A stretch of 43,922 nucleotides of DNA from Pilaira anomala (GCA_025716855.1 JAIXMQ010000123.1:1-43922), one strand, 5' to 3'; positions 32,101-39,605 are shown, numbered from the stretch's first letter. Numbers and translations are program-made. The notes: generated by a model not told the origin, from the letters alone.

Positions 32101-35100
32101 GCTACTTTACTTCTAAGTTGTCTAGTTCTCATAGACGCATCACTCTTTTTATGAATAACCTTACTCTTATGAGTAGTGCGGGCATCAGGTTGGTTCTCTT
32201 TCACCCGTACAGCTGTATATAGTTCTTCATTATTTTGGTATTGTTTTTCAGAATTTTTTTCAGGATTTTTTTCAACCAGTAGATTTAATGATTGTTTGTT
32301 GTTGATGGATTTGTTGGTATTGGGAATATTCGATTGACCATCATTATTAGTTTCAACCGACCCAATTAGTTTTTTGACTGTTCTTGATTGGTGTTACGTT
32401 CGTCATTTCGCACATCATTAGAATATTGAGGTTTGCTTCGTTGATCTTGACCTTGGCTTTCGTTATGTTGATTATCATTACGTTGATTTTCATTCCGTTG
32501 ATTATTATAACTATTATTACGATAATTATCATTTCTGTAATTATCTCGGCCACGATATCCCTCATTTTGATTATTTCGATAATTATCACCATTTCTGTAA
32601 TTATCATTTTTTCGGTAACCTTCATTATTACGATAATTGTCATTGCCACGATAGTTATCATTCGAACGATAATTTTCATTATTACGATAATTATCATTGT
32701 ACCTTCCACGACGCTCATTATTATAGTTATTATTAGGCTTAGTACTAGCAAAATGTCTTTTAATACTTTCATCAATCATTGCTTGAATTTTATCATTATC
32801 AATAACATTATCAGCAGCAGGATTAGATTCCATTTGATTTAATTGCATTTCTTGTAGTTTAGTAGTTAATTGACTGATAGAAGGTGATTCTATGTTAGGT
32901 AAAGCAGTAGGTAAGGTAGTAGGCACAGTAATAGGTAAAGCAGTAGGTAAAGTAGAAAAATTATTTCTATAATTCGGTGGAACCTCATTAGACACAATAA
33001 CATTTCTAGCAATAAATGGGTTGTCTACAATGGTAATAGCTTCTTGATGGTACGCATTCCAATATCCATCAGCACTCTTGAGATATTCTTCATACGTTTC
33101 CGCACCTTGTAATCGACATTGCACAATGATTTCAGGATGCAATCCAGCTTGAAATCGCATTTCGATTAACGCTTCATTTTTAATATTAGCTAATTTCGCG
33201 GCTTCTTTCAATCGTCCCAAATAAACACGAGGAGCTTCATTTATCCCTTGACACATAGAGTTAAAAGCAAGTTGATATCGACGAATCAATTGAGGTGTAA
33301 TATATGTTTTGCGCATAGTATCAGCAATGTACTTGTAGGTACACTTTTCATCTTCTGTTTTTTCTAATAATTCTTCAAAGAAAGCACTAGCACTATGCTG
33401 TAACTGGGTTTGTAAAATGACCAATTTACGTTTATCGGTTTGAATATCAGCTAACGCAAAGTAAGAATCAAGACGTTTTTCAAAGTGTCTATAGTCTTCT
33501 CCTTCATTACCACCAAATTCAATAAGGCGATTACGAGGGTGTCCATTGTTATAGGATTGATTATGGTTTTGATAAGCCAACACAGTATTATTCGAGATTT
33601 GATTCATTTTTAAACGAAGATATTGGAATTTAAAATTATAGGGGAGTTTTTTTTTTTTTTTAAAAAAAACGGAGATGTGATTTAAGAGAGTTTAAAAAGA
33701 AATAATACCCTGTTAAGTAAGCACCAAATGATACGACTAATAGTTTATAGCAGTATACAAGTGAAGATGTTATTAAGAGTTATATAACAAACAATTAATA
33801 AAGTAAAATGTGAGCACCAGACTATATAGTTGTCAACTTATTTAAAAAGACTTAGATATATTATTCGCTGAAAAAGTGGTAGATACAGCTAGACTCTAAA
33901 AAGAATTATCGACGTCGTTATAGAATAACAAGGGGATAATAATCAGTTTTTAATGGGAGCGTAGGAAATACAATAGTTTTCAATACAAATAAAAAGAATA
34001 TAATCAAATATAAGACAGGTAACGAATTATCAAAAGTGAATTCAGAAGATCAAAGCGAAGATGTAATATATACAAAATGGGTTTGACAGTTCAAAATATC
34101 AGAGATAATATAAGGATAACCTAATTACTTATTTGAAGTTTCTAGTAAAATCTAACTTAAAGTTTATTTAATTACAAAAATGAAGGGGGTATTTATAAGA
34201 AAAAGTGATTGTTGTACCACCTGAGTTTGTAAAAAAAAAGATAATAAAGAAAAAAGGTTGAGGTAACAATACTAACCAAACCATCACGAGACACCAGCTC
34301 TTTTTTTGTTCTCATAGCTGCTTTCTTTGTAAAATATTTACCCCTATTGGAATCAGGTGGTGACACACCTTCAACTTTGCATATTCTACAACCGTATACT
34401 GCTTGATGACCTTGATGATTTATTAATGAAGCAATACCAGGAATATCACCGGTAATACCAAGAATAAACACCTTTCCAACATATACAACTTCACCATTCT
34501 TTTCAACCCTCATACCTTTAGTACTCAGTTCATTGATTTCATCAATAAAAGGTTTCAAGAAAGACATCAAATCGTATGTTTTCTTTGGACCACCAGGAAC
34601 AATACCTAAAGGCATCATCATGTTTTCTTCGAATCTGTAATAAAAAAAAAAATCAGTCATTGTTAAATCGGTAATGTATATATGTATTTATATAAAAAAA
34701 AAAACAAATTCATATTGAAAACATTTATTTACCTTATAGATGGGTCCAGATTCATAATGATTGAATGAATCATAGTTTGACTGCTATCAGGCTTATGCTT
34801 GTTTTGGAAGCCATCAACATACATAACAATACAGATATCATTATCACCGACAATTTTCTCATCACGTAAATGTTTATAGTTTTCACCAGAGAAGATGTCA
34901 ACAAGCTGTTCATTGTTAAAATCAAAATTGTTTTTATACTTGAACAACTCCCTGGTATCGTCATCTAACAACATTTGGGTCAAAGATTTACCGATAGATA
35001 CACAAGCCATCTGAGCGCGAGGAGAAGTGGTGCCTGTTTTATATCTGCTTGCCCTGCATTCTTGATTAGGACAGAATACAGCTTGATCATCACCCATATA

Positions 35101-35779
35101 AAGGTAGCAACTATTTACGCATACATCATAGCTTCTACAGATATCACGAGCTTTAACTACTGAATTCTTAACATGATCTGGTGAACGAAGTTTCAATCCG
35201 CCTAAACCTATATATGGAAATATTATGAAGAATATAAGATAAGTTTATACGTAAATATATGTAAAAAAAAAACTAACCTTTAAAACATGCTTCAGGTGAT
35301 ATATGATCGAGTAGATTTCTGTTAATATATCTGACAAGATCACGTTGAACATCTCTTGGAATACCCTTTTGATCTGTCAACTGCAAAAATCCAACTTCGA
35401 ATGCTTCTAATTTACTTGGTGTAGCAATAGTGTTATCAAAATGCTCGTAAACAACTGGATCGTCATAAACAGTTTCTTGGATAACTATTATTTTATAATT
35501 TAGATTAACAAATTATTTTTCTTTTATTATATATATAGCGTTACCTTCATCAAAATGATTATCATCGTCAACCATTTCAACATCTTCTGCCATATCAACA
35601 TCATCTACCATTATTTCATCCATAGTTTGATCCATAGGACTCAAATACGAAGATTCAGTGTCTACGTTATTGACAGCAGCAACAGATGGTACGCATCTTC
35701 TTCTCTGGACATGGAGATAGAACTCATTTGCAGTTAAAGCAACGTAATGGCATACACCACAGATATAATTGTTGTTCAT
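24815..35779 (-). CDS. CACTA/CMC-type TNP2-like transposase, 7 exons, about 885 aa, Gypsy-2 in intron 4
   Basis: Proposed complement(join(24815..25142,25195..25824,25941..26362,34277..34634,34733..35207,35278..35485,35545..35779)). All introns are GT-AG: 52, 116, 67 (plus Gypsy-2), 98, 70 and 59 nt. Exon 1 has a Cys2-His-type zinc motif (CGVCHYVALTANEFYLH) and an acidic stretch. Exons 3-4 match the tnp2/Transposase_21 pattern: MYVDGFQNKHKP (first Asp), FLKPFIDEINEL, and LGITGDIPG (second Asp) with HQAVYGCRICK. Exon 5 has ADEFHLHKN; exon 6 has HYLCHLQHIIIKAGPLRAYS, a DUF4218-like block of CACTA proteins. The exon 1-2 junction is off by one base, so exon 1 may have a lesion or another boundary. 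All other junctions keep frame. Neighbouring Gypsy-2 lies wholly within an intron and need not destroy the gene. Confidence 0.75.
25143..25194 (-). other. Intron 6 of the CACTA transposase gene
   Basis: 52 nt, GTATTTTT to CATCTAG, mostly a T-run on the coding strand. Splicing joins NTGR to SYYSRNRN in frame. Confidence 0.7.
26422..26425 (+). repeat. Target-site duplication of Gypsy-2, left copy (ATAC)
   Basis: ATAC precedes the left LTR and ATAC follows the right LTR at 34269-34272; a 4-bp duplication, slightly shorter than the common 5 bp. Confidence 0.85.
26426..26965 (-). repeat. Gypsy-2 LTR, left (3') copy
   Basis: 540 bp, starts TGATACGACT and ends GGTTGAGGTAACA on the plus strand. It reads as identical to 33729-34268. 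GTGAGCACCA at 26507-26516 is shared with the LTR of Gypsy-3. Confidence 0.96.
26966..26982 (-). other. Polypurine tract of Gypsy-2
   Basis: Minus strand CAGTCGGGGGGATA directly before TGTTACC of the 3' LTR: the primer site for plus-strand synthesis. Confidence 0.85.
27083..27664 (-). CDS. Extra 3' ORF of Gypsy-2 between integrase and 3' LTR
   Basis: Up to 193 codons, ending about 120 bp before the LTR, overlapping the last 300 bp of the integrase ORF in another frame. A likely start is the Met of MTKMPLMSQKRKEQ (~residue 20). The protein has a basic N-terminus, an acidic Pro/Leu stretch (PPSELPILDLDLLPEDF), then a helical part with NKLAEIHTSTQQRIQIEMQI that may form a coiled coil. No transmembrane segment or signal peptide is evident, so it is not envelope-like. 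I recognise no family. Gypsy-3 has an ORF at the same place (42604-42975), which supports it being real. Its expression route (reinitiation, shift or subgenomic RNA) is unknown. Confidence 0.55.
   Translation of the reverse strand: MLPVIICLLFHLLHPYRLKMTKMPLMSQKRKEQLSQQIIITKKVPRPSTENLLDEILGNETKSTLPSPPSELPILDLDLLPEDFSNWVLPVEDNQLKLTNKLAEIHTSTQQRIQIEMQIRNMYQQLAVICIDLSHQQFSTHINSIHYPHLRNTYIKTIISHQIGRSRKFFETLQVLDNWPIITKSPGFTSFFP
27363..28982 (-). CDS. Gypsy-2 integrase, 539 aa
   Basis: Inserts the cDNA copy into host DNA. Starts MNYKLQALEHYLNS at 28982. Zinc-binding HHCC: HTHPLGGHF and CTHCQ (~residues 72-110). DDE core: Asp in IGIDIKHVST (~135), Asp in IIITDNGKPF (~195) and Glu in HPEANGLIERFNRTL (~232). 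A C-terminal barrel-like part follows: GDVVEVYKSYLQNSW, YEGPYTI, LVHGNKLKI. The last ~110 residues are Ser/Thr/Arg-rich and low complexity, overlapping the extra ORF in another frame. Separated from RT by about 316 bp with a 66-nt homopolymer, so it is not read as a simple continuation of RT. Confidence 0.9.
   Translation of the reverse strand: MNYKLQALEHYLNSLDYPQDISKDTINFIQTQSKNYIVINKILHRQGSIANHHQPRMVLFTQETQEGAIWANHTHPLGGHFAYQTTFNKISSRYYWPKMGNQIRDYISKCTHCQKEGKPIIQERLNPIAVTAEPFSKIGIDIKHVSTSRGGHRYIVAAICYLTKWVEAEPLRVQTSSEIVLFLYNRIITTHGCPRIIITDNGKPFISTLVEKACVLFGITHKTTSTYHPEANGLIERFNRTLGAVLRKRPDVERQDWHIYLPSVLYAYRTLKQQTTKYTPFFLTYGREAYSPFDRYLQKTMEEMRISDVDASPLDIPNPQVIEDEHLKFLVNHQIDQLQNIRNSAVQNIQQSQETQRKSIDRKILAKGKLLKPQFELGDVVEVYKSYLQNSWSGKLEDQYEGPYTISQTAHKGTYKVKNLETGDEKLVHGNKLKIYKLPDVACHNLSALSFTSSIQTQDDQNAAHVSKTKGTIISTDNNYQESTPSVNRESLGRNPRKRDKKHVTISSVRAPHTRSGSASRRFFELGSSRRRQSIETNK
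28983..29298 (-). other. Spacer between Gypsy-2 RT and integrase with a 66-nt homopolymer
   Basis: T66 on the plus strand (A66 in the element's sense) at 29090-29155. Flanking sequence has no conserved domain. It separates two ORFs that are fused in most Gypsy elements. Confidence 0.85.
29299..31314 (-). CDS. Gypsy-2 reverse transcriptase and RNase H
   Basis: Open from 31314 (after an in-frame TAA at 31315-31317); first ATG at 31203. The leader before it is strongly acidic (SSTEDSGTSDESLEDSE). RT motifs: RPYRLSPIE, YRLVVDYRKLN, FSALDMTSGFHQIPM (first Asp), LPMGLCNSPSSFQ, and catalytic CYIDDLNIYS. The stretch ARPPPAGEAAPPPEYR inserts Pro/Ala residues before the VDYRKLN block. RNase H: LVTDASIKGLSC, SKLECLA, TDHSAIKGL, and the end NQSADFLSRLGY. 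The protease frame ends at 31308, giving a -1 overlap of only 7 nt with no classical slip heptamer; translation may depend on a weak shift, reinitiation or the ATG at 31203. Confidence 0.93.
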   Translation of the reverse strand, partial: SVIEDESSIDETDESSTEDSGTSDESLEDSETEEDDDLYMLENDVPDNILILKKKNDELIITTSNDKMTLPAKTQRTFFVEKPLETTSDLIYDFQLHHDQIERSLNRFTENYDIKFFSLDNQFQLTVINNSDKTQTLEGNTTLGVINWFDPNNDTAIGYEVLNMLEHQEYTKGNLNENARREMNIPMERVKANIEVGEISDSLKNKFYDLVHQYQDIFDWDKNTIGRTNLIKHKIITEDVMPIRHRPYRLSPIESEYLEKELKRFCDLGIIRPSFSPWAAPVMLVKKAARPPPAGEAAPPPEYRLVVDYRKLNAISKLDAYSLPRVDDLLDQLGKSKIFSALDMTSGFHQIPMEEESIEKTAFATKFGSFEYVTLPMGLCNSPSSFQRLVDIAFRPLINKFLVCYIDDLNIYSTSHEEHLSHIQQVFECCRKAKLTFKPSKCQFFKVSLKFLGYIVTSEGLKTDPAKLEKIAKLPLPKTITDIRSFIGICSYYRRFVPGFAAIARPLHEQTKKDNKKPWTVETTKAFETLKQALISAPVLARPDFSKEFILVTDASIKGLSCILTQLDDNGQEHPIAYLSRSVNKEEANYGISKLECLACIFGIKMCRPYLLGRHFTIITDHSAIKGLLNTKNPTGIIARWINFLSEYQYTVKYRPGRVNQSADFLSRLGY
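31308..32369 (-). CDS. Gypsy-2 protease region (retropepsin-like)
   Basis: Reached from gag by a -1 slip, 354 codons from the slip site to the stop at 31308. An internal Met (32204) starts MKENQPDARTT. The N-terminal part is basic and low in complexity. Residues ~215-320 are a retropepsin-like fold: LIDCGASKTCM at the catalytic Asp, IFTLGNGTKL, IKAAGLIVPSTVEV and NPLLIGTNWLHR. The usual active site is DSG or DTG; here it is DCG, a single-base change from an AGT Ser codon. The Asp is kept, so activity is possible but uncertain. It would process Gag and Pol in the particle. Confidence 0.85.
   Translation of the reverse strand, partial: LIGSVETNNDGQSNIPNTNKSINNKQSLNLLVEKNPEKNSEKQYQNNEELYTAVRVKENQPDARTTHKSKVIHKKSDASMRTRQLRSKVAQTMGPVQLVNEVEKQVSFAPERSDITMDEVVIPNAPILTQAFVPEKKKRSSRVKPKITYDVVEDVLEQPANIKVKELIAINPNIKRQLMRACRYAATSLDPARQEIQELNYSENRKEDVDSTAVYSRFIIDKLEIKTLIDCGASKTCMTKALSDSLGYKIDGPSQSIFTLGNGTKLASIGVIYDVPIKAAGLIVPSTVEVLPSMPNPLLIGTNWLHRANAVINFPKKIMRIQYKQKTTDVDIDYVTKKDITTPLYSGVVHNNQ
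32366..33607 (-). CDS. gag: Gypsy-2 Gag, 413 aa, with NYRN-repeat tail
   Basis: Particle structural protein. The ATG at 33605-33607 is about 120 nt inside the 5' LTR and reads MNQISNNTVLAYQN. Residues ~30-200 are a capsid-like helical region (HFEKRLDSYFALADI, FNSMCQGINEAPRVYLGRL, AGLHPEIIVQC) as in Gypsy Gag. The last ~110 residues are almost only N, Y, R, D, E and G: about 15 short repeats of the NYRN/NYRG type. There is no CCHC zinc knuckle; the Arg/Tyr/Asn tail may bind RNA instead (inference). The stop at 32366-32368 directly follows a -1 slip heptamer. Confidence 0.88.
   Translation of the reverse strand: MNQISNNTVLAYQNHNQSYNNGHPRNRLIEFGGNEGEDYRHFEKRLDSYFALADIQTDKRKLVILQTQLQHSASAFFEELLEKTEDEKCTYKYIADTMRKTYITPQLIRRYQLAFNSMCQGINEAPRVYLGRLKEAAKLANIKNEALIEMRFQAGLHPEIIVQCRLQGAETYEEYLKSADGYWNAYHQEAITIVDNPFIARNVIVSNEVPPNYRNNFSTLPTALPITVPTTLPTALPNIESPSISQLTTKLQEMQLNQMESNPAADNVIDNDKIQAMIDESIKRHFASTKPNNNYNNERRGRYNDNYRNNENYRSNDNYRGNDNYRNNEGYRKNDNYRNGDNYRNNQNEGYRGRDNYRNDNYRNNSYNNQRNENQRNDNQHNESQGQDQRSKPQYSNDVRNDERNTNQEQSKN
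32369..32375 (-). promoter_or_regulatory. -1 ribosomal frameshift site, A AAA AAC, at the gag-protease junction
   Basis: In the gag frame the bases are tcA AAA AAC TAA. A AAA AAC is one of the established -1 slippery heptamers. After a one-base back step the frame reads LIGSVETNN and stays open to the protease stop at 31308. The stop codon immediately downstream would favour pausing. I did not identify a clear stem-loop or pseudoknot after it. Confidence 0.85.
33608..33728 (-). other. Gypsy-2 leader with putative primer-binding site
   Basis: Just inside the 5' LTR the minus strand reads TTTGGTGCTTACTTAACAGG. TGGTGC fits the complement of a tRNA CCA end preceded by GC, but I cannot name the tRNA; only the first six or so bases would fit the tRNA-Gly found here. 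A T15-type run is near 33647-33661. Confidence 0.5.
33729..34268 (-). repeat. Gypsy-2 LTR, right (5') copy
   Basis: 540 bp, reads as identical to 26426-26965; ATAC at 34269-34272 is the target duplication. On the minus strand it should hold the element promoter. Confidence 0.96.
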
Positions 35780-36059
35780 TTGTACGGTAAAAAAAAAAAA
35801 GGTCAAGATATGATGAAGACATGTTAGATGTTTTTTTTTCGCCTTTTATTCACTTGGAACTGGATACTCGTCATATTTTTTTAAGAGCTAATGAAATAGT
35901 GCTTATTTAGCGTGTATGATAAATTTTGATTATGAAATTGGGGATTATAGATATATGTAGTGATGTTTTATGTATATGATACGTATCGAACATAAGCACA
36001 TTTGAGATTTTAGTAATCCATCTATCATATTATATAGTAATTGGCTTAATATATCTTCA
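35780..36059. other. Upstream region of the CACTA transposase gene
   Basis: No gene. T/A runs and AT-rich sequence between the start codon at 35779 and the subterminal repeats. It probably contains the transposase promoter; no clear element is visible. Confidence 0.5.
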
Positions 36060-36187
36060 TAATTTATCTTTGACATCTGTAATATCATCTATAATATCAT
36101 CTGTAATAAGATCTGTAATGACATCTTTAATTCATAATGACACTTTTAGTGACATTTGTTATAACATATTTTTTGTTTATTATAGTG
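36060..36187 (-). repeat. Subterminal tandem repeats and right terminus of the CACTA/CMC element
   Basis: On the plus strand GACATCTGTAATATC, then ATCTATAATATC, ATCTGTAATAAG, ATCTGTAATGAC and ATCTTTAATTC follow each other at ~12-bp spacing from 36070 to 36132. Further AGTGACA/TGACACT motifs come before TATAGTG at 36181-36187. On the minus strand the terminus reads CACTATAATAAAC. Confidence 0.65.
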
Positions 36188-36194
36188 CCATATT

Positions 36195-38988
36195 ATTATT
36201 ATTATTTTTTTTTTTGTAAAATAAGTTTTATTAAACTTGTGGGTCACACATCCTCGGAGAGGTGGGACTTAAATATGAGGTAATTAAAATTAAAAGAATG
36301 AAAATGAAATAAAGAAAAAATATAAAGTAAATAAAGGTTCAATCGTAGAGCGATCTAGGCTTGACTTGGAGGATGTAGTATTAGAGACACTTGGGAGTGA
36401 ATGGAAGTCAGAATAGCTGTTGCTAAGAAAAGTTTTTTGTCAATAATGAAATTCCAGTAATGGATCCAGATCGTCCAGTGCGTTATGGCTACAATAGTAT
36501 AAAGAGTTGGGATCTGAGTACGGCCGATTATTGTAGGGGGTGTAAGAGTAAGTAACGTAGTTAAGGTTTCCGTAGCTGTAAGGGGAGGAGTACTGAAATA
36601 TTGTAGCAGCACTGAAGACCAGATTTCTTGTTTGAGCGGGCAGTATAACAGAAAATGATCAAGAGTATCGATATTGGAGTTACCACACAAGCGACAATTA
36701 GGGGATTCAACTGTTCCTATTATATGTAGGAAGGAAGTAGTAGGTAGCTTCTTTGAGAAGGTGCGATACCATAGATCGCGAGTTTGAAGGAGCATTGAGG
36801 TAGACCAGAATTTTTTCAGTGAGGCAGCTGATATTAATAAAGCTTCAGTATTATTATCGCCGCTTATCAAGGAACGATAATTGAGTATGTGAAAGTTTTT
36901 CCACGATGACATCTGTTGAAAGGACTTGTATAAAGATAAATCCACTCGACTGATTTCGTGAGCTGGCATATCTTTTAAAATAAAATTCCACAAATAAGGT
37001 TGTATTGACATAGTGCGAAAATGAAGAACTTGTTTAAACAACTGCTTACAGAGACCAGGTTTACAATCATATTCACCTAATACCTTGAGTCGCAGACGAG
37101 ATATTTGGAAGTCGTAAACAAAGAAATGGTGTGCGGTAAAACGTCTATGTTTATTGAGCCAGTGTGACTCAGGTACGTCGACAAAAAGATATCGCAGCGG
37201 GATAAGTAACAGCTGCTGAAGTGACAGCTGAGCCAAGTCTGGACGAAAACCAAATTGATCAAAAGCTTTGTATAATGCATGAAGGATTGAGGTCGGATGA
37301 TTCAGTGAATGGTGTCTAAGTTCAGGAATAAAAAAAGATAAAGTACACATACTGGAGCTACCGTTAATCAAGGAAACATGATGTTGTATGAAAGGTTGAA
37401 CTAACTTTGATGTGACCGAGTTACAGAAAAGATGTCGGTGATGTCGAATTTGGAGGGCTAGGAACTGGGTATGAGGGCTTAAGACTCCGAGACCTCCTTT
37501 GATAATAGGCAAACAAAGTTGATTGAAGGATACCAGTGGTCGTTTATTCTTCCACACAAAGCCATACATAAGAGACTGGATTTGATTGAGAAAGGCTTAT
37601 GTTGGTTGGAGTAATCGTAAGCAATACCAAATTTTTTTCATAATTAGTGTATTGATAATAGTAACCCGACCTCGCAGAGATAGTTGTCGAGTAGAATATA
37701 AGTTAGTTAGAGACTTGATCGTGGTAATCAGCTTGTCTTGTATCCAATTTCGTTGACTAATGGTGTAGGCCATATAAAACCCCAGATAGCGAAATGGTGT
37801 AGGTGACCGGTTGGTGTGATACTTGGTAATTAGCTGGTTGTCCAACACCATCTTCCATTCGTCGTTATGTCTACCACTTAAAGAGAATGCTTCAGTTTTG
37901 TCTTGATTAAATTTAGCGTTCGAGACTTTTGCGTATCGATGTAGGTGAGTTTGTAAGCGATTATAATCCTCTTGTGAGTGCAACAGTACACATATATCAT
38001 CCGCATAAGCTAGTAGCTTGATTTTCTGAGTTCTAGAAGAGTCGCCGGTTCTGTAGCCAATTATAGAAGTGTCTTGTAGGATAGATAATAACAAAGGTTC
38101 GAGAGCGAGATTGAATAGTATTGGGGATAGAGGATCACCCTGCCGAAGGCCTCTTTCTTGATTTACTGTAGGCGACATAAAGCCGTTGACGTTTATCTGC
38201 ACCTGATTACTGAAGAACAGTTGACGAATGCATCTAATAAACGTACTATGAAAACCGAACGATGATAAAACTTTTACCAGATAATCAGGGTTGACTCTAT
38301 CATAGGCCTTTTCTTGGTCAAGTAATAAACCCACCCCAGAATATTTATATTGACGAGCTTGTTGGATCACGGGGTGTAGTAATAAGCCATTGTCTCCAAT
38401 AAAACGTCCTCTCATGAATCCTGTTTGTGCTGGTTGGATGATACGGTTGGTGATTTCGGCCAAACGCAGATTAATAATTCGTGTAAATATTTTTGCATCA
38501 CAATTAATCAAGGATATTGGTCTCCAGTTTTTCAAATTCGTGAGGTCTCCTTTTTTTGGTAGTAGTCTTACCCGAATATCTTTCCAAGAGTCGGGAATGA
38601 TTCCATCGATAAGTGCTTGGTTATAGACTTTCAAAATCAGCGTTTGGAGTTCCACGATCCGAAAAAGTATCTTCACGTATTGGTATCCTAGCCCATCTTC
38701 ACCAGGGCTGCTATGAACTGGACTTCGCTTAGCTTGTTCAAATATTTCATCAAAAGGGATGGGTGCTATCAAGCCTTCATTATCGTCATGACTTACTTTC
38801 CTATCAAAATTAATTGGTTGTAAATAACCATCTATTTCTGTAGGTGAAACGGGATCATTAGTATACAACTGTTGATAATATTGGCTTACTACGTTGCTCA
38901 TGGCAACAGGATCTGTGATTTGTGAATCGGTAGGTGGCTCTGTTTCTACAGTAATATTGACTGTCTGTCGAACAGCGGTCATGTGTTG
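36195..38988 (-). mobile_element. LINE-2: 5'-truncated non-LTR retrotransposon
   Basis: Minus-strand RT-containing ORF followed by about 160 bp of 3' sequence and an A-rich, (AAT)n-like tail (plus strand ATTATTATTATTATTTTTTTTTTT at about 36191-36214). ORF1 and the endonuclease are missing; the sequence begins just upstream of the RT domain at 38988. No target duplication could be found. Its RT resembles that of LINE-1 in motif order but is clearly a different sequence. Confidence 0.85.
36355..38988 (-). pseudogene. LINE-2 ORF2, reverse transcriptase part, one in-frame stop
   Basis: Open from the truncation point at 38988. RT motifs: PGEDGLGYQYVKILF, VRLLPKKGDLTNLKNWRPI, LLLDQEKAYDRVNPDYL (first Asp), GLRQGDPLSPILFNLAL, and catalytic LLAYADDICVLL. 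A TAA at 37597-37599 interrupts the same frame after LRLLQPT; the frame then continues with AFLNQIQSLMYGFVWKN to the stop at 36355. The C-terminal part holds a Cys/His knuckle, CRLCGNSNIDTLDHFLLYCP. One point mutation would account for the stop. Without the endonuclease the copy is dead anyway. Confidence 0.87.
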
Positions 38989-39585
38989 CACTATGGCGGA
39001 TTAATTGTTTGCTGCGAACAATTTTGGTAACAAAACGAACAACTATTGTTGAAATTGTAACCAAGTTTGTTCGTAAAACAAACAAGTTTTTTTTTTAATT
39101 TTTTTAAAATGCCTAATACGCTTCCAAAAGGATTAACTCTACCTGGAAAAACTTATTAGACTAGTTTTAACCCTTGTAAATGAATAGAAATTGGAAAAAA
39201 CCTCATAAAAAAAAAAAAAAAAAAAAAAAAAACTAAGTAAAAACCAACTTGTTTGTTTTGTCACCAAAATTATTCGGTATTATTCATTTAGTAAAATATA
39301 AGCCTTATTGAACAAAGTAAATTGATAAAAATTTACCTCTACTACATTGGTGTTATTTAATTATGTTTACTACTATCAAATAAAAGGAAAGCGTTAGTTT
39401 TTAACACATAGAGCTTTAAAAATTGCTAAAAATGAATTAAAATCAAAACATATGCATGTGTTATAAGTGTATTTGTCAGGCTTTATTGCTATATAAATAT
39501 AATACTTAATATAATTACGATAAACTTTGATAAAAAGATTGTTTAAGCATGTCAAAGTTTAAGATCGCTCGTTTGATTCCCAAAA

Positions 39586-39605
39586 AATCACGTGAATATC
39601 ACGTG
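39586..39605 (+). promoter_or_regulatory. Double CACGTG box, first copy
   Basis: AATCACGTGAATATCACGTG; two CACGTG palindromes with centres 12 bp apart, a possible bHLH-type factor site. The same 20 bases recur at 40367-40386. Confidence 0.5.

Larger units (their letters stand above)
26426..34268 (-). mobile_element. Gypsy-2: complete Ty3/Gypsy LTR retrotransposon, 7843 bp
   Basis: Two 540-bp LTRs (26426-26965 and 33729-34268) read as identical, bounded TG...CA on the plus strand, and ATAC flanks the element. On the minus strand the order is 5' LTR, gag, protease, RT-RNase H, integrase, an extra ORF, polypurine tract and 3' LTR. Integrase last marks Ty3/Gypsy. ORFs lie in successive frames; gag to protease has a classical -1 slip site. 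No stop or shift is seen within any domain. Identical LTRs mean few or no mutations since insertion, so this is the youngest large element in the window (inference). Confidence 0.96.
24815..36187 (-). mobile_element. CACTA/CMC DNA transposon (TNP2-like), interrupted by Gypsy-2; left end not fixed
   Basis: It carries a spliced minus-strand transposase gene of the CACTA type. On the right, the minus strand begins CACTATAATAAACAAA at 36187, preceded inward by tandem ~12-bp motifs (ATCTGTAATATC type), as expected for a CACTA terminus and its subterminal array. The left end should lie between 24110 and 24815; I found no matching inverted terminus with a fitting 3-bp duplication. Without Gypsy-2 it would be about 3.5-4 kb. 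Confidence 0.65.

Noticed and set aside
32384..32842. Long Ile-rich open frames on both strands opposite the Gypsy-2 gag tail
   Set aside because: They are shadows of the AAT/TAT/CGT repeat that encodes the NYRN tail; composition is purely repetitive and the gag frame explains the region.
33709..33728. Primer-binding site matching the tRNA-Gly of this window
   Set aside because: Only the first six bases (TGGTGC) would pair with its 3' end; the next bases differ, so another tRNA or mechanism is more likely.
36185..36215. Target duplication for LINE-2
   Set aside because: Bases next to the tail (TAGTGCCATATT) and at the 5' end (CACTATGGCGGA) are not direct repeats.
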